From: CAZHFW01 sp964531675
Lineage (GTDB): Bacteria > Planctomycetota > Phycisphaerae > Phycisphaerales > UBA1924
Assembly (NCBI GenBank): GCA_964531675.1
Contig: CAZHFW010000048.1
Coordinates: 1-23,180, forward strand
Direction of reading: 5' to 3'
DNA: 23,180 nt
Positions 7,038 to 14,456 of this stretch are shown here, in pieces. Both the position numbers and the translations under genes were made by a program. The notes below the pieces were generated by a model that worked only from the letters and a program-made list of their open reading frames with translations, did not search any database and was not told the DNA's origin. The first letter of the stretch is position 1, and each line of letters opens with the position of its first letter.

Positions 7038-7451
7038 TCAGCCCTCAGCCGGCTCGATCACCGCGTACATCGAGCCCTTGCACGCCTGGATCGCGGGGTC
7101 CTTCCCGAAGGCCAGCACCTGGTCGCGCTTGAGCTCGGCCAGTTCCTTGTGCGTGGTCATGCAGATGGCACGGCCGTCGGCGTTGACACGATCGGCGATC
7201 TGGAACGCGTGCTCTTCGGTGTGCCCGAAGATCGAACGCATCATCTTGATGACGTACTCCCAGGAGTGGTCATCCGAGTCCAGGAGCACGACGTTCCAGG
7301 GCGTCATCTGCTTGGGACGCGGGCGCGTGCTCGGCGCGGGAGCGACCGCGGTCGCGGTGGACGACTCCACCGGCTCGCGGGCCGGTTCAGCGGCGCTGTT
7401 CACCGGGCCTTGTGCGGGCGCAGACACAACCTGGAAGCGTTGCGTAGCCAT
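7038..7451 (-). CDS. clpS: ClpS-like adaptor of the Clp protease
   Basis: 137 aa from the ATG at 7451, chosen over an in-frame start 18 codons earlier because a -10-like box sits between the two. The first ~48 residues are a low-complexity Ala/Pro tail; the ClpS core runs about 50-133 (PWNVVLLDSDD, WEYVIKMM, GRAICMTTHKELAELKRDQ). ClpS binds the ClpA/ClpC N-domain and delivers N-degron substrates. Aligned by eye with E. coli ClpS, D35 is kept (D60), but the other two residues that hold the substrate alpha-amino group differ: N34 is S59 and H66 is N90. The loop after the DD is one residue shorter. The C-terminus CKGSMYAVIEPAE is intact and family-like. Substrate choice may therefore differ from the classical adaptor. 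The dehydrogenase gene follows after 87 bases. Confidence 0.85.
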   Translation of the reverse strand: MATQRFQVVSAPAQGPVNSAAEPAREPVESSTATAVAPAPSTRPRPKQMTPWNVVLLDSDDHSWEYVIKMMRSIFGHTEEHAFQIADRVNADGRAICMTTHKELAELKRDQVLAFGKDPAIQACKGSMYAVIEPAEG

Positions 7452-7457
7452 GCCCGA

Positions 7458-7463
7458 ATAGTA
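7458..7463 (-). promoter_or_regulatory. -10-like box TACTAT of a probable leaderless clpS promoter
   Basis: On the minus strand TACTAT (4 of 6 to TATAAT, with the key T1, A2 and T6) ends exactly 6 bases before the clpS ATG. No Shine-Dalgarno is visible. The spacing equals that at kbl and at the 8840 gene. Confidence 0.4.
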
Positions 7464-7529
7464 TGCGCTGCCGCGCCGAATTCTCGTGGTGCAAAGACCG
7501 CCCAAGTCCGGCCAAGTCCCGGAGGTCCG

Positions 7530-7562
7530 AAAAAAAGCCCCGGGCGTTTCGGCCCGGGGCTT
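7530..7562 (-). terminator. Rho-independent terminator of the TlpA-like gene
   Basis: On the minus strand AAGCCCCGGGC (7562-7552) pairs perfectly with GCCCGGGGCTT (7545-7535), 6-base loop, followed by a run of T (7536-7530). It lies 33 bases past the stop of the thioredoxin-like gene. Confidence 0.93.
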
Positions 7563-7595
7563 GGAACATCGTCACGAAGGAAAGTGAGTCCGGGC

Positions 7596-8594
7596 TTACT
7601 TGGCCGACTCGTATTCCTTGAGGTTGGCCTCGAGCTCGGCCTTCATGGAGCTGTCCGCCAGCGCCACAGCCTTCTTCTGCGTCTCGATGGCCTTGGCCTT
7701 GTCACCCTTCACCCAGTACACGCGGGCGACGGTGTCGAGGATCGCGCCGTCCTTGCCGCCCGAAGCCTTGTCGGCCTTCTCGGCGGCTTCGGTGGCCAGC
7801 TCGACGAGCTTGGGGTTGTCCTTGAGCTGGCCCGCGAGCTTGCCCTTGGGGTCAACGATCGTCCAGGCGAGCTGGTTCATCGCGGAGGAGTTGGTGCCGA
7901 ACTTGGCGATCATCTTCGGGCCGGCCGCGAGGATCTTGGCCGCATCGCCGCTCTCCAGGGCGTCCTGGATCGCGATGGTGTCGGCCATGGCGTTCTTCTT
8001 CTCGTCGGCGAGCTTGGTGCGCATGTCGTCGTTCCAGGTGCCGGCGACGACGTGCTCGAGGACCTTGTCCATCTCCATCGGGTGGCCGATCCACGCGATC
8101 TTGGAGTCCTTGTCGACGATGAAGGCGGTGGGAATGCCGCGCTGGCCCGAGGCCTTCATGTACGCGTTGTTGGTCTTGCGCTCGTCGTCCCAGCCGACGG
8201 TGTAGGCCATGTCATCGCCGCGGTCCTTGACCATGTCCTGGACGTTCTGCAGCGAGTTGTTGGGGTCCTTGGAGGTCATCCCGATGATGGTGACGCCCTT
8301 GTCCTTGTACTCCTTCTGGAGCTGCGTCAGGTGCGGGATCGAGGCCTTGCACGGGCCGCACCAGGTCGCCCAGAACTCAACGACGTAGACCTTGCCCTTT
8401 TCAAAGCCGGTGATCGCGTCGCCCTTGACCCAGTTGGCCACCGTGAGCGCGGGGGCCTTGTCGCCCACCTTCAGGCTCAGCTCCTGAGCCTGCGCCGGCG
8501 CAGCAGCGGCGGGCTTGGCGGTGTTCTGCGCCAGCGCGACGGGCGCAAGCATGGCAGCAGCGGTGAGGGCGACGATGATGTTCCGTTTGGACAC
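7596..8594 (-). CDS. Exported TlpA-family thioredoxin-like protein with helical C-terminal extension
   Basis: 332 aa from a GTG at 8594. This start is preferred over an ATG 44 codons earlier because an AAAGGAG Shine-Dalgarno stands 7 bases before it and the protein then begins directly with a signal peptide (SKRNIIVALTAAAMLAPVALA, cleavage before QN). The mature N-terminal domain is thioredoxin-fold of the TlpA/ResA kind (KVGDKAPALTVANWVKG, then FWATWCGPCKAS with C79 and C82, and the cis-proline region RGIPTAFIVD). Such proteins reduce or isomerise disulfides on the outer side of the inner membrane. After about residue 190 the protein is helical and Ala/Lys-rich, ending in a TPR-like stretch (VARVYWVKGDKAKAIETQKKAV), so it may bind a partner. 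It is a single-gene unit with its own terminator, divergent from the PLP enzyme gene. Confidence 0.87.
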   Translation of the reverse strand: MSKRNIIVALTAAAMLAPVALAQNTAKPAAAAPAQAQELSLKVGDKAPALTVANWVKGDAITGFEKGKVYVVEFWATWCGPCKASIPHLTQLQKEYKDKGVTIIGMTSKDPNNSLQNVQDMVKDRGDDMAYTVGWDDERKTNNAYMKASGQRGIPTAFIVDKDSKIAWIGHPMEMDKVLEHVVAGTWNDDMRTKLADEKKNAMADTIAIQDALESGDAAKILAAGPKMIAKFGTNSSAMNQLAWTIVDPKGKLAGQLKDNPKLVELATEAAEKADKASGGKDGAILDTVARVYWVKGDKAKAIETQKKAVALADSSMKAELEANLKEYESAK

Positions 8595-8601
8595 TGGCGG
8601 A

Positions 8602-8608
8602 CTCCTTT
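8602..8608 (-). promoter_or_regulatory. Shine-Dalgarno AAAGGAG that fixes the GTG start at 8594
   Basis: AAAGGAG on the minus strand, 7 bases before GTG 8594. It is among the strongest ribosome binding sites in the window, and it rules out the longer reading frame starting at 8726. Confidence 0.8.
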
Positions 8609-8827
8609 GTATGTGCCCGAGCCGTGCGACAGCGCAGCGGCCAAGGTCCCCGGGGGGTCTGGTTGGACGCCCGGGAGCATGGGATGTTCGGGTGGAGTAT
8701 AGGGAAACCTCCAGCTTTCCTTGCATGACTTGCGGTTTACCCGGGGGCCGCGTCGCTCGGACGCAAGGCCCGGCGGCCGACCCCGCAGCACCCGATATCG
8801 GATTCTGTTCGTATCTCCGTGCCGCCT

Positions 8828-8833
8828 TACACT
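8828..8833 (+). promoter_or_regulatory. -10 box TACACT of a probable leaderless promoter
   Basis: TACACT (4 of 6 to TATAAT, preceded by T) ends 6 bases before the ATG at 8840, the same distance as at kbl. No Shine-Dalgarno is present. It also supports the start at 8840 over the in-frame one at 8819. Confidence 0.5.
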
Positions 8834-8839
8834 GGCGCC

Positions 8840-10708
8840 ATGAGCACCCCCGCGCCGTCGTCCCGCGCTGGCCAGACCGCTGCCAACACCGACTTTGACC
8901 TGGCCAGGGAGATCTCTCCCCGCCGCAAGAGCACCAAGGCGACCGACGTCCCGGGCCTGGTCGACGAGCAGCTCAAGCACTTCGGGATCGACCCCCGGAG
9001 CGACTACGGCAGGAACCTGGCCGATCTGGCGATGCACCTCTACAGCGGGCACGCCGACCTCAAGAGGCTCTGGGAGACGACGGTCAACGAGCTGGCCAAC
9101 CTGCCTCGGAAGGATCGCATCGAGCGTTTCGCAGCCCAGAAGTTCCTGTGCTTCCAGATGGCCAAAATGCTCGACACGCTCCAGCATCCGTTCCGGCGGA
9201 CGTACCAGAGCATCGTGAACACCCCGAGCACGCGCCTGGCCAAGGGCGCGTACCCGATCTTCGACAACGTGACCGCGATCTTCTCGAGCCGCCCGGTGAT
9301 CGCGCGCACCGCGACGTACATCTATGCCTGCGCGGAGTGGGTCGACGATGCGTTCCAGGGCAAGGAGCTCATGCTGGAGGTGTACTCACGCCTCCTGAAC
9401 CCGACGGGCGTCACGCTGGCCAACCACATCGTGGACGTCGAGGCGGGCCCCTACGCGACCGAGTACTTCGCGTGGAACTTCAACTCGGGCATGGCGGCGG
9501 TGGACGCGATCCTCTCGCACCTGGTCGGGTATCAGGACATCATCCTGGCCTCGCGCAACGTCTACGGCGGGACGTACCAGCTCATGCACGACTGGTACGG
9601 GAAGAAGTCGAACCTCGACGTCTGCGTCAACTTCTTCGATGGCTACACCGGCGCCGACTTCGTCAAGGCGCTGGACGCGGTGCAGGCCAAGAACGCCGAC
9701 CGCCTGGCTGCGGGACGGCACGTGTACGTGTACATCGAGTCCCCCTGCAACCCGCACGGCTACGCGATGGACGTTCCCGAGATCTGCAAGGAAGCCCACA
9801 AGCGCGGGCTCACGGTCATCTGCGACTCGACGGTGGGCACGCCCTTCCTGCACCGGCCGCTGCAACGCGCCGACATGCTCGAGCGCCCCGACTTCATCAT
9901 CCACTCGTACACCAAGGACCTGTCGGGCCACGGCACGACGACCGCGGGCGTGGTGATCGGGCGCAACGAGCGGATGTTCATGAGCAAGCACGAGAGCACC
10001 CGGGGCATCGGGCCCGACGGCAAGCCCCGCACGTACTCGTGGGACGAGACCCTGTTCTGGAACGTGTACTACGTGAAGGGCGCGTTCCTGGACGCCGACA
10101 AGGCGTTCGAGGTGCTCACCGGCATGCACACGCTGGAGCTCCGCGTGCTCCGCAAGTGCGTGAACACGCTGACGCTGGCGGAGTTCCTGGGAGCGCACCC
10201 CGACATCAACGTCAAGTGCAACGCCGCCCCGGGCAACGAGAACGCCGCGATCCGCGAGAAGGTGCTGTATCAGGGCCTGCCGGCGCCGCTGTTCACCATC
10301 GACTTCGAGGGCAAAGGCGGCCGCCAGACCCGGATCTCCCGCGCCACGTTCCAGCGTTTCTTCGACGCGCTGGAGCCGACATTCGGGCACCAGGTCTCGC
10401 TCGGGCAGCCCAACACCGTGGTGCTGTGCCCCGCGATCACGAGCCATAGCGAGATGAGCGAGCAGAGCCTCAAGGAGGCGGGCATCGCCCCGACGACCAC
10501 GCGCATCGCGGTGGGCACGGAGGATCCGCGGACGCTGATCGCCCACGTGATCAAGGCTGCCGAGGCGACGCTCGATCAGGACGAGCCCGGGTTCTCCAGG
10601 AAGTTCATGAACTCGGCTGCGGTCGACGCGTTGTACAAGAAGCACTTCCTGGGCGTGCACGAGCGGTATCTCGCGGGCCAGCCCGGCCTGGATTCGATGC
10701 TGACCTGA
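8840..10708 (+). CDS. Extended Cys/Met-metabolism PLP-dependent enzyme
   Basis: 622 aa. The fold is that of the trans-sulfuration enzymes (cystathionine gamma-synthase / beta-lyase / methionine gamma-lyase family): VYSRLLNPTG with Y182, FNSGMAAVDAIL, the Asp region VICDSTVGTPF, and the Schiff-base lysine K359 in HSYTKDLSGHGTTTAG. Normal family members are about 380-430 aa; here about 145 mostly helical residues precede the fold (LADLAMHLYSGHADLKRLWE onward), and the region after the lysine is also longer. The actual reaction cannot be assigned: sulfur amino-acid lyase or synthase activity is the default guess, but the extension suggests a distinct subfamily. No signal peptide, so cytoplasmic. 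It is followed after 25 bases by a small zinc-ribbon membrane protein gene that may share its transcript. Confidence 0.75.
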   Translation: MSTPAPSSRAGQTAANTDFDLAREISPRRKSTKATDVPGLVDEQLKHFGIDPRSDYGRNLADLAMHLYSGHADLKRLWETTVNELANLPRKDRIERFAAQKFLCFQMAKMLDTLQHPFRRTYQSIVNTPSTRLAKGAYPIFDNVTAIFSSRPVIARTATYIYACAEWVDDAFQGKELMLEVYSRLLNPTGVTLANHIVDVEAGPYATEYFAWNFNSGMAAVDAILSHLVGYQDIILASRNVYGGTYQLMHDWYGKKSNLDVCVNFFDGYTGADFVKALDAVQAKNADRLAAGRHVYVYIESPCNPHGYAMDVPEICKEAHKRGLTVICDSTVGTPFLHRPLQRADMLERPDFIIHSYTKDLSGHGTTTAGVVIGRNERMFMSKHESTRGIGPDGKPRTYSWDETLFWNVYYVKGAFLDADKAFEVLTGMHTLELRVLRKCVNTLTLAEFLGAHPDINVKCNAAPGNENAAIREKVLYQGLPAPLFTIDFEGKGGRQTRISRATFQRFFDALEPTFGHQVSLGQPNTVVLCPAITSHSEMSEQSLKEAGIAPTTTRIAVGTEDPRTLIAHVIKAAEATLDQDEPGFSRKFMNSAAVDALYKKHFLGVHERYLAGQPGLDSMLT

Positions 10709-10733
10709 AACGCTCCGCGGAGATCGACGCGCC

Positions 10734-11171
10734 ATGTGGGGGCAGCAGCCCGACAGAGCGGAACGACGGATGCTCCGGATCGGCGCCGCCCGCGTGCGCT
10801 ACGGGTGGCCGCTGTACGTCGCGCTGTGCCTGTTCCTGATCGCGCTGGCCGACGCGTGGCTCATCGGCTGGGGCTCGCACGCGCTGCGCGGGCTTGGCAT
10901 GAACAGCGAGGCCTCGCGGAGTTTCCCCACGCTGGTCGCGTTGAGCGTGGTGCCCATCGCGTTCATGGTGCGCTGGAATCAGATCCGGCGCGTCCGACAG
11001 CTGCTGGCGTCGCATGGCTATCTGATCTGCCTCAAGTGCCATTACCCCATCTCGTCCGATCTGGATCAGGGACGGTGCCCCGAGTGCTCCGAGGACTACC
11101 AGACCGCGGACGTGATCACCGCGTGGCAGGAATGGGAGAGCCTGCAGAGCCGTCCGGTCCACGGGGAGTGA
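10734..11171 (+). CDS. Small membrane protein with C-terminal zinc ribbon
   Basis: 145 aa. Two hydrophobic segments (about 24-45 and 65-80) are followed by a basic stretch (RWNQIRRVRQLL) and a Cys4 zinc ribbon: CLKC at 99-102 and CPEC at 115-118, with HYPIS and the GR before CPEC as in the rubredoxin-like ribbons frequent in planctomycete membrane proteins. The basic loop after the second helix suggests the ribbon is cytoplasmic. Function unknown. The gene is 25 bases after the PLP enzyme, with GGAG about 11 bases before its ATG, so it is probably the second gene of that operon. Confidence 0.7.
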   Translation: MWGQQPDRAERRMLRIGAARVRYGWPLYVALCLFLIALADAWLIGWGSHALRGLGMNSEASRSFPTLVALSVVPIAFMVRWNQIRRVRQLLASHGYLICLKCHYPISSDLDQGRCPECSEDYQTADVITAWQEWESLQSRPVHGE

Positions 11172-11220
11172 ACAGGCAGGCGCGGCGCCACCACGCGTGA
11201 TCAGCATGTGACCAGCACGT

Positions 11221-11248
11221 AAAAAGGGCCGACGCGGAACGCGCCGGC
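11221..11248 (-). terminator. Terminator of the PilZ gene
   Basis: On the minus strand GCCGGCGCG (11248-11240) pairs with CGCGTCGGC (11236-11228), one G-U wobble, 3-base loop, followed by CC and five T (11225-11221). It lies between two convergent genes and may also help stop the plus-strand operon. Confidence 0.75.
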
Positions 11249-11286
11249 GCTTCGTTGATTCGTGCTCGGAGTCTGGCGGGCTTTGA

Positions 11287-11670
11287 TCAGGCGGCGATGC
11301 GGGAGGCGGCGCAGCGCACGCCGATGATGTAGCCCTCGGGCTTGGGCTCGCAGCGGACGACCAGGCCGATGCGGCGCGAGTCGAGGTTGGGCTGGTTCAC
11401 ACCGGTGGTCGGATAGAGACAGAGCGTCGAACCTTCTTCGACCGGGACCGGGCTCAGGACGCCGATGCCATGGTCGCTCGCGTCGAGCAGGTCAACCGGC
11501 GTCAGGCGAACGGGCTCGTGCCCGCTGGAGAAGGCGGCCATCGCGTTGCCTTCGACCGGCAGGCGAGTTTCGCGCCGGCGGTCGAGCTTGAAGATCTTGA
11601 ACGGACCGCCATCGTCGATGAAGTCGCGCTGGGCGTCGTGGTCGTTGGACGTGGCTTTGGGTTCGAACAT
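11287..11670 (-). CDS. PilZ-domain protein, putative c-di-GMP receptor
   Basis: 127 aa, no signal peptide or membrane segment. Both halves of the PilZ c-di-GMP signature are visible: RxxxR at R32-R36 (RRETR) and D63-x-S65-x-x-G68 (DASDHG), followed by a beta-rich domain ending in GYIIGVRC. Single-domain PilZ proteins act as c-di-GMP-controlled partners in motility, exopolysaccharide or secretion; nothing next to it says which. It is transcribed alone, divergent from folP, with its own terminator. A GGGGA about 6 bases before the ATG may be the ribosome binding site. Confidence 0.75.
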   Translation of the reverse strand: MFEPKATSNDHDAQRDFIDDGGPFKIFKLDRRRETRLPVEGNAMAAFSSGHEPVRLTPVDLLDASDHGIGVLSPVPVEEGSTLCLYPTTGVNQPNLDSRRIGLVVRCEPKPEGYIIGVRCAASRIAA

Positions 11671-11790
11671 GCTTCATCCCCGCGATTGGGGCCCGGACAT
11701 GGGGCCCTGAACTCGTCGCCCCCGGAGGGCGTGATAACCCTCGATCGGCCGCCGGATGGGGGCTCTTCAGCCCGACGCCGAGCTTGACCC

Positions 11791-11809
11791 CAAAACCAAG
11801 GCGGTTTTG
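11791..11809. other. Small perfect hairpin upstream of folP
   Basis: CAAAACC (11791-11797), loop AAGGC, GGTTTTG (11803-11809) in the 185-base spacer between the divergent PilZ and folP starts. It could be an operator-like site or be fortuitous; no T-tract follows on either strand. Confidence 0.3.
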
Positions 11810-11844
11810 TCGGACGATCCCGGGGTTCCCCCCCACCGACCCCC

Positions 11845-11850
11845 AACAAT
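11845..11850 (+). promoter_or_regulatory. Possible -10 box AACAAT before folP
   Basis: AACAAT ends 5 bases before the GTG at 11856. The context CAACAATC(C)GGG-GTG is nearly the same as that before the GTG at 22950, which supports both as start-proximal -10 elements, though the hexamer itself is a weak match. Confidence 0.35.
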
Positions 11851-11855
11851 CCGGG

Positions 11856-12800
11856 GTGAGCTCCGACCGGCCCCATCCCGGCCCTTCATCCCCGCCGAGC
11901 CTCTGGAGGCTTTCGGCGACGCGGACGCTCACGCTCGATCGCCCCCGCGTGCTGGGCATCCTCAACGCCACGCCCGACAGCTTCTCGGATGGCGGTTTGC
12001 ATCTGGATCCGGGGCTGGCGGCAGCGGCTGCTGCACGCATGATCGAGCAGGGCGCCGCGATGCTCGACGTGGGAGGCGAATCAACCAGGCCCGGGGCGAC
12101 ACGCATCCCCGCAGCCGAGCAGATCCGGCGCGTCGTCCCGGTCATCCGCGCGATCCGGGCGCTCGGGAGCAACGCCGCTTCGATCGGGATCACGATCGAC
12201 ACCACCCTGCCGGAGGTCGCGCGGGCGGCCCTCGACGCGGGGGCGGACGCGATCAACGACGTCTCGGCGGGTCGCGAAGGCGACGCAGCCGAGGGCCAAG
12301 GCGCGATGCTCGCGCTGGCGGCCAAGCGCGGCGCGGGGATCGTGCTGATGCACCGCCTGGTCTCGCCCGAGCACGACTCGTATTCGGATCGTTACGCCAC
12401 CGCTCCGACGTACGCGGACGTGGTCGCGAGCGTGCGCAAGGAACTGGCCGAACGCGCCCGGGCGGCGCTGGACGCGGGCGTTGACCCGCGCGGGATCGTG
12501 CTGGATCCGGGCCTGGGCTTCGGCAAGAGCGTCGCGCAGAATCTGGAGCTGATCGCGCGGAGCGCGGAGCTTGCGGTGCTCGGCTATCCGCTCTTGAGTG
12601 CTGCCAGTCGCAAGAGCTTTGTGGGGCGCGTGAGCCTCGGGCGCGACTCGGATCCGAGCCAGAGGCTGGCGGGTTCGATCGCGGCGAGTCTGGCCCACCT
12701 GGAACGCGGGGTGAGGCTCTTTCGCGTGCATGACGTGGAAGAGCAGGCCCGGGCGCTGCGGGCGATGTGGTCCATCCTGAACCCTTCCAGTGGGGCCTGA
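11856..12800 (+). CDS. folP: Dihydropteroate synthase
   Basis: 314 aa from GTG 11856; an in-frame TTG at 11784 would add 24 residues upstream of the conserved part and is less likely. It joins p-aminobenzoate to hydroxymethyl-dihydropterin pyrophosphate in folate synthesis. Pterin-site motifs are all present: GILNATPDSFSDGG at 34-47, DVGGESTRPG at 71-80, IDTTLPEVARAALDAGADAI followed by NDVSAG, then DPGLGFGKS and SRKSFVG. The length is ordinary for a single-domain DHPS plus a short Pro-rich N-terminal tail. The start lies in the spacer divergent from the PilZ gene. The next gene, trxA, begins 171 bases later. Confidence 0.92.
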   Translation: MSSDRPHPGPSSPPSLWRLSATRTLTLDRPRVLGILNATPDSFSDGGLHLDPGLAAAAAARMIEQGAAMLDVGGESTRPGATRIPAAEQIRRVVPVIRAIRALGSNAASIGITIDTTLPEVARAALDAGADAINDVSAGREGDAAEGQGAMLALAAKRGAGIVLMHRLVSPEHDSYSDRYATAPTYADVVASVRKELAERARAALDAGVDPRGIVLDPGLGFGKSVAQNLELIARSAELAVLGYPLLSAASRKSFVGRVSLGRDSDPSQRLAGSIAASLAHLERGVRLFRVHDVEEQARALRAMWSILNPSSGA

Positions 12801-12869
12801 GGGCCGCCTGTTCGGGGTTTGTGGATATCCGGTTCCCCCGCGGCGGTCCCCGGCATCCAAGAGGTGGAG

Positions 12870-12898
12870 GGTTCGGCCGGACAAGCCGGACCGGAACC
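12870..12898 (+). other. GC-rich hairpin between folP and trxA
   Basis: GGTTCGGCCGG (12870-12880) folds onto CCGGACCGGAACC (12886-12898) with two small bulges and a 5-base loop. It is followed by ATCCTTTGAAGG, which is not a real T-tract, so this is at best a weak terminator for folP or a leader structure of trxA. Confidence 0.35.
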
Positions 12899-12971
12899 AT
12901 CCTTTGAAGGGGGCTCCCGCCTAAGGTTTCAACCTGACCGGGAGCATGGAGCTCCCTGGAGAGTGTGATCC

Positions 12972-13304
12972 ATGGCGAATCAGAATGTGGTCGCGTTCAC
13001 CGACGCCAACTTCGAGGCGGAGGTTCTCAAGTCCGACAAGCCCGTGCTGGTCGATTTCTGGGCCGAGTGGTGCATGCCCTGCAAGCTGCTCATCCCGACC
13101 ATCGACGCGCTGGCCGACGACTTCAAGGGGAAGGCCAAGATCGGCAAGGTCAACACCGACGAGAACCGTCAGGTGGGGATGGCCTACCAGATCACCGCGA
13201 TCCCCACGGTCCTGATCTTCAAGGACGGGAAGATCTTCAAGAAGTTCGTGGGTCTTTCCCGCAAGGAAGACATCGCGGCGGCGCTGGTCGACGCGGGGGC
13301 CTGA
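12972..13304 (+). CDS. trxA: Thioredoxin with WCMPC active site
   Basis: 110 aa, a standard single-domain cytoplasmic thioredoxin: VLVDFWAEWCMPCK with redox cysteines C34 and C37, and the cis-proline loop AIPTVLIF. The residue between the active-site Cys and Pro is Met rather than the usual Gly of WCGPC; changes there are known to shift redox potential and partner choice in this family. A GGAG lies 10 bases before the ATG. It is followed after 31 bases by the Gfo/Idh oxidoreductase gene and probably shares its transcript. Confidence 0.92.
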   Translation: MANQNVVAFTDANFEAEVLKSDKPVLVDFWAEWCMPCKLLIPTIDALADDFKGKAKIGKVNTDENRQVGMAYQITAIPTVLIFKDGKIFKKFVGLSRKEDIAAALVDAGA

Positions 13305-13335
13305 ACCCCCCAAAGCCCCTCAACGAGGCGGTCCT

Positions 13336-14418
13336 ATGGCACAGGCATCCGTGTTGAATGCGCCAAGCTCGGCGGACCGCTTTGGCGGGCGTCGCCTGCG
13401 TTGCGGCGTGGTCGGCGTGGGACGCATGGGACAGCACCATGCGCGCACCTACGCGAACATGGCGGGGGCCACCCTGGTCGGCGTCGTGGACGCCTCCAAG
13501 GACCGCCGCGAACAGATCGCCGAGAAGTTCAACACCAAGGCCTTCGAAACGGTCCAGCAGCTGATCGATGCGGGCGTTGACGCGGTGAGCGTTGCGGCCC
13601 CGACGACCCAGCATCTGGCGGTCACCGAGCCCCTGCTCAAGGCGGGCGTCGCGTGCCTGGTCGAGAAGCCCCTGGCGGGCGACGCCGAGACCGCGCGCAC
13701 GATCAAGGACCTGGCCGAATCGACCGGCAGCGTGCTCATGGTCGGGCACATCGAGCGCTTCAACCCCGTGATGCGCGCGATGCAGAAGGCCTCCTCCCTC
13801 GAAGGAGGCAAGGGCCTGAACATCATCCCGCGGTTCATGCAGGTCATCCGCGTGAGCCCCATGACCTTCCGCTCGGTCGACATCGGCGTGGTCATGGACA
13901 TGATGATCCACGACCTGGACGTGGTCCTGATGCTCATGGGCAAGGAGCCCAGCTTCATCCGCGCCTCGGGCGTCAGCGTCGTCACGCCTCACGAAGACCT
14001 GTGCAACGCCTGGCTCGAGTTCGACACCGACCACGGCAAGTGTGTCGCCAACCTCCAGGCCTCGCGCCTGGCCTTCAAGACCGAACGCGTCACCCGCATC
14101 ACGGGCGAGCACGGCTACATCAAGATCGACTACGGCGCCAAGAAGGGCACCATGATCCGCCGCCTGGCCAACGAGCTCCAGATGCGCGAGGTGCACGAGG
14201 CCCTGGCCAAGGGCGCCGACCTGACGACGCTCAAGTGGGACCAGCTCGTGAACATCGACGAGCTGATCGCCGACGACGCCGAGCCGATCCTCATGGAGAT
14301 CGAGGCGTTCCTGCACGCGGTCCGCACGGGCCAGCGCCCGCCGATCGACGCGGAAGCGGGGTTCATGAACGTGCGCACCGCGCAGCGGATCGTGGAAGCG
14401 ATCAAGGAATCGCGGTAA
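13336..14418 (+). CDS. Gfo/Idh/MocA-family NAD(P)-dependent oxidoreductase
   Basis: 360 aa cytoplasmic dehydrogenase. Rossmann motif GVGRMG at 27-32 after a 20-residue N-terminal tail, the family EKP motif with K111 (CLVEKPLAG), and the catalytic region MDMMIHDLD (H192). The stretch GHIERFNPVMRAM resembles UDP-GlcNAc 3-dehydrogenases of the GnnA kind, which supply an amino sugar for lipid A, so a nucleotide-sugar substrate is a reasonable guess; the family is broad and inositol or other sugars remain possible. A GAGG Shine-Dalgarno stands 7 bases before the ATG, and the gene is 31 bases after trxA. It is followed by a 379-base spacer with a long palindrome. Confidence 0.82.
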   Translation: MAQASVLNAPSSADRFGGRRLRCGVVGVGRMGQHHARTYANMAGATLVGVVDASKDRREQIAEKFNTKAFETVQQLIDAGVDAVSVAAPTTQHLAVTEPLLKAGVACLVEKPLAGDAETARTIKDLAESTGSVLMVGHIERFNPVMRAMQKASSLEGGKGLNIIPRFMQVIRVSPMTFRSVDIGVVMDMMIHDLDVVLMLMGKEPSFIRASGVSVVTPHEDLCNAWLEFDTDHGKCVANLQASRLAFKTERVTRITGEHGYIKIDYGAKKGTMIRRLANELQMREVHEALAKGADLTTLKWDQLVNIDELIADDAEPILMEIEAFLHAVRTGQRPPIDAEAGFMNVRTAQRIVEAIKESR

Positions 14419-14456
14419 GCGTCGACCAGACCACATCCGAGTCACGCCGACCGCGC

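Noticed and set aside
5958..8702. A 914-codon plus-strand open frame
   Set aside because: It is antisense to the dehydrogenase, clpS and TlpA-like genes, all recognisable families. Its composition (V, G, R, D, H, L) is typical of the shadow frame in high-GC DNA.
11640..11670. GGTTCGAA, resembling a tRNA T-arm
   Set aside because: It is the start of the PilZ coding sequence on the minus strand, and no acceptor or anticodon stem can be built around it.
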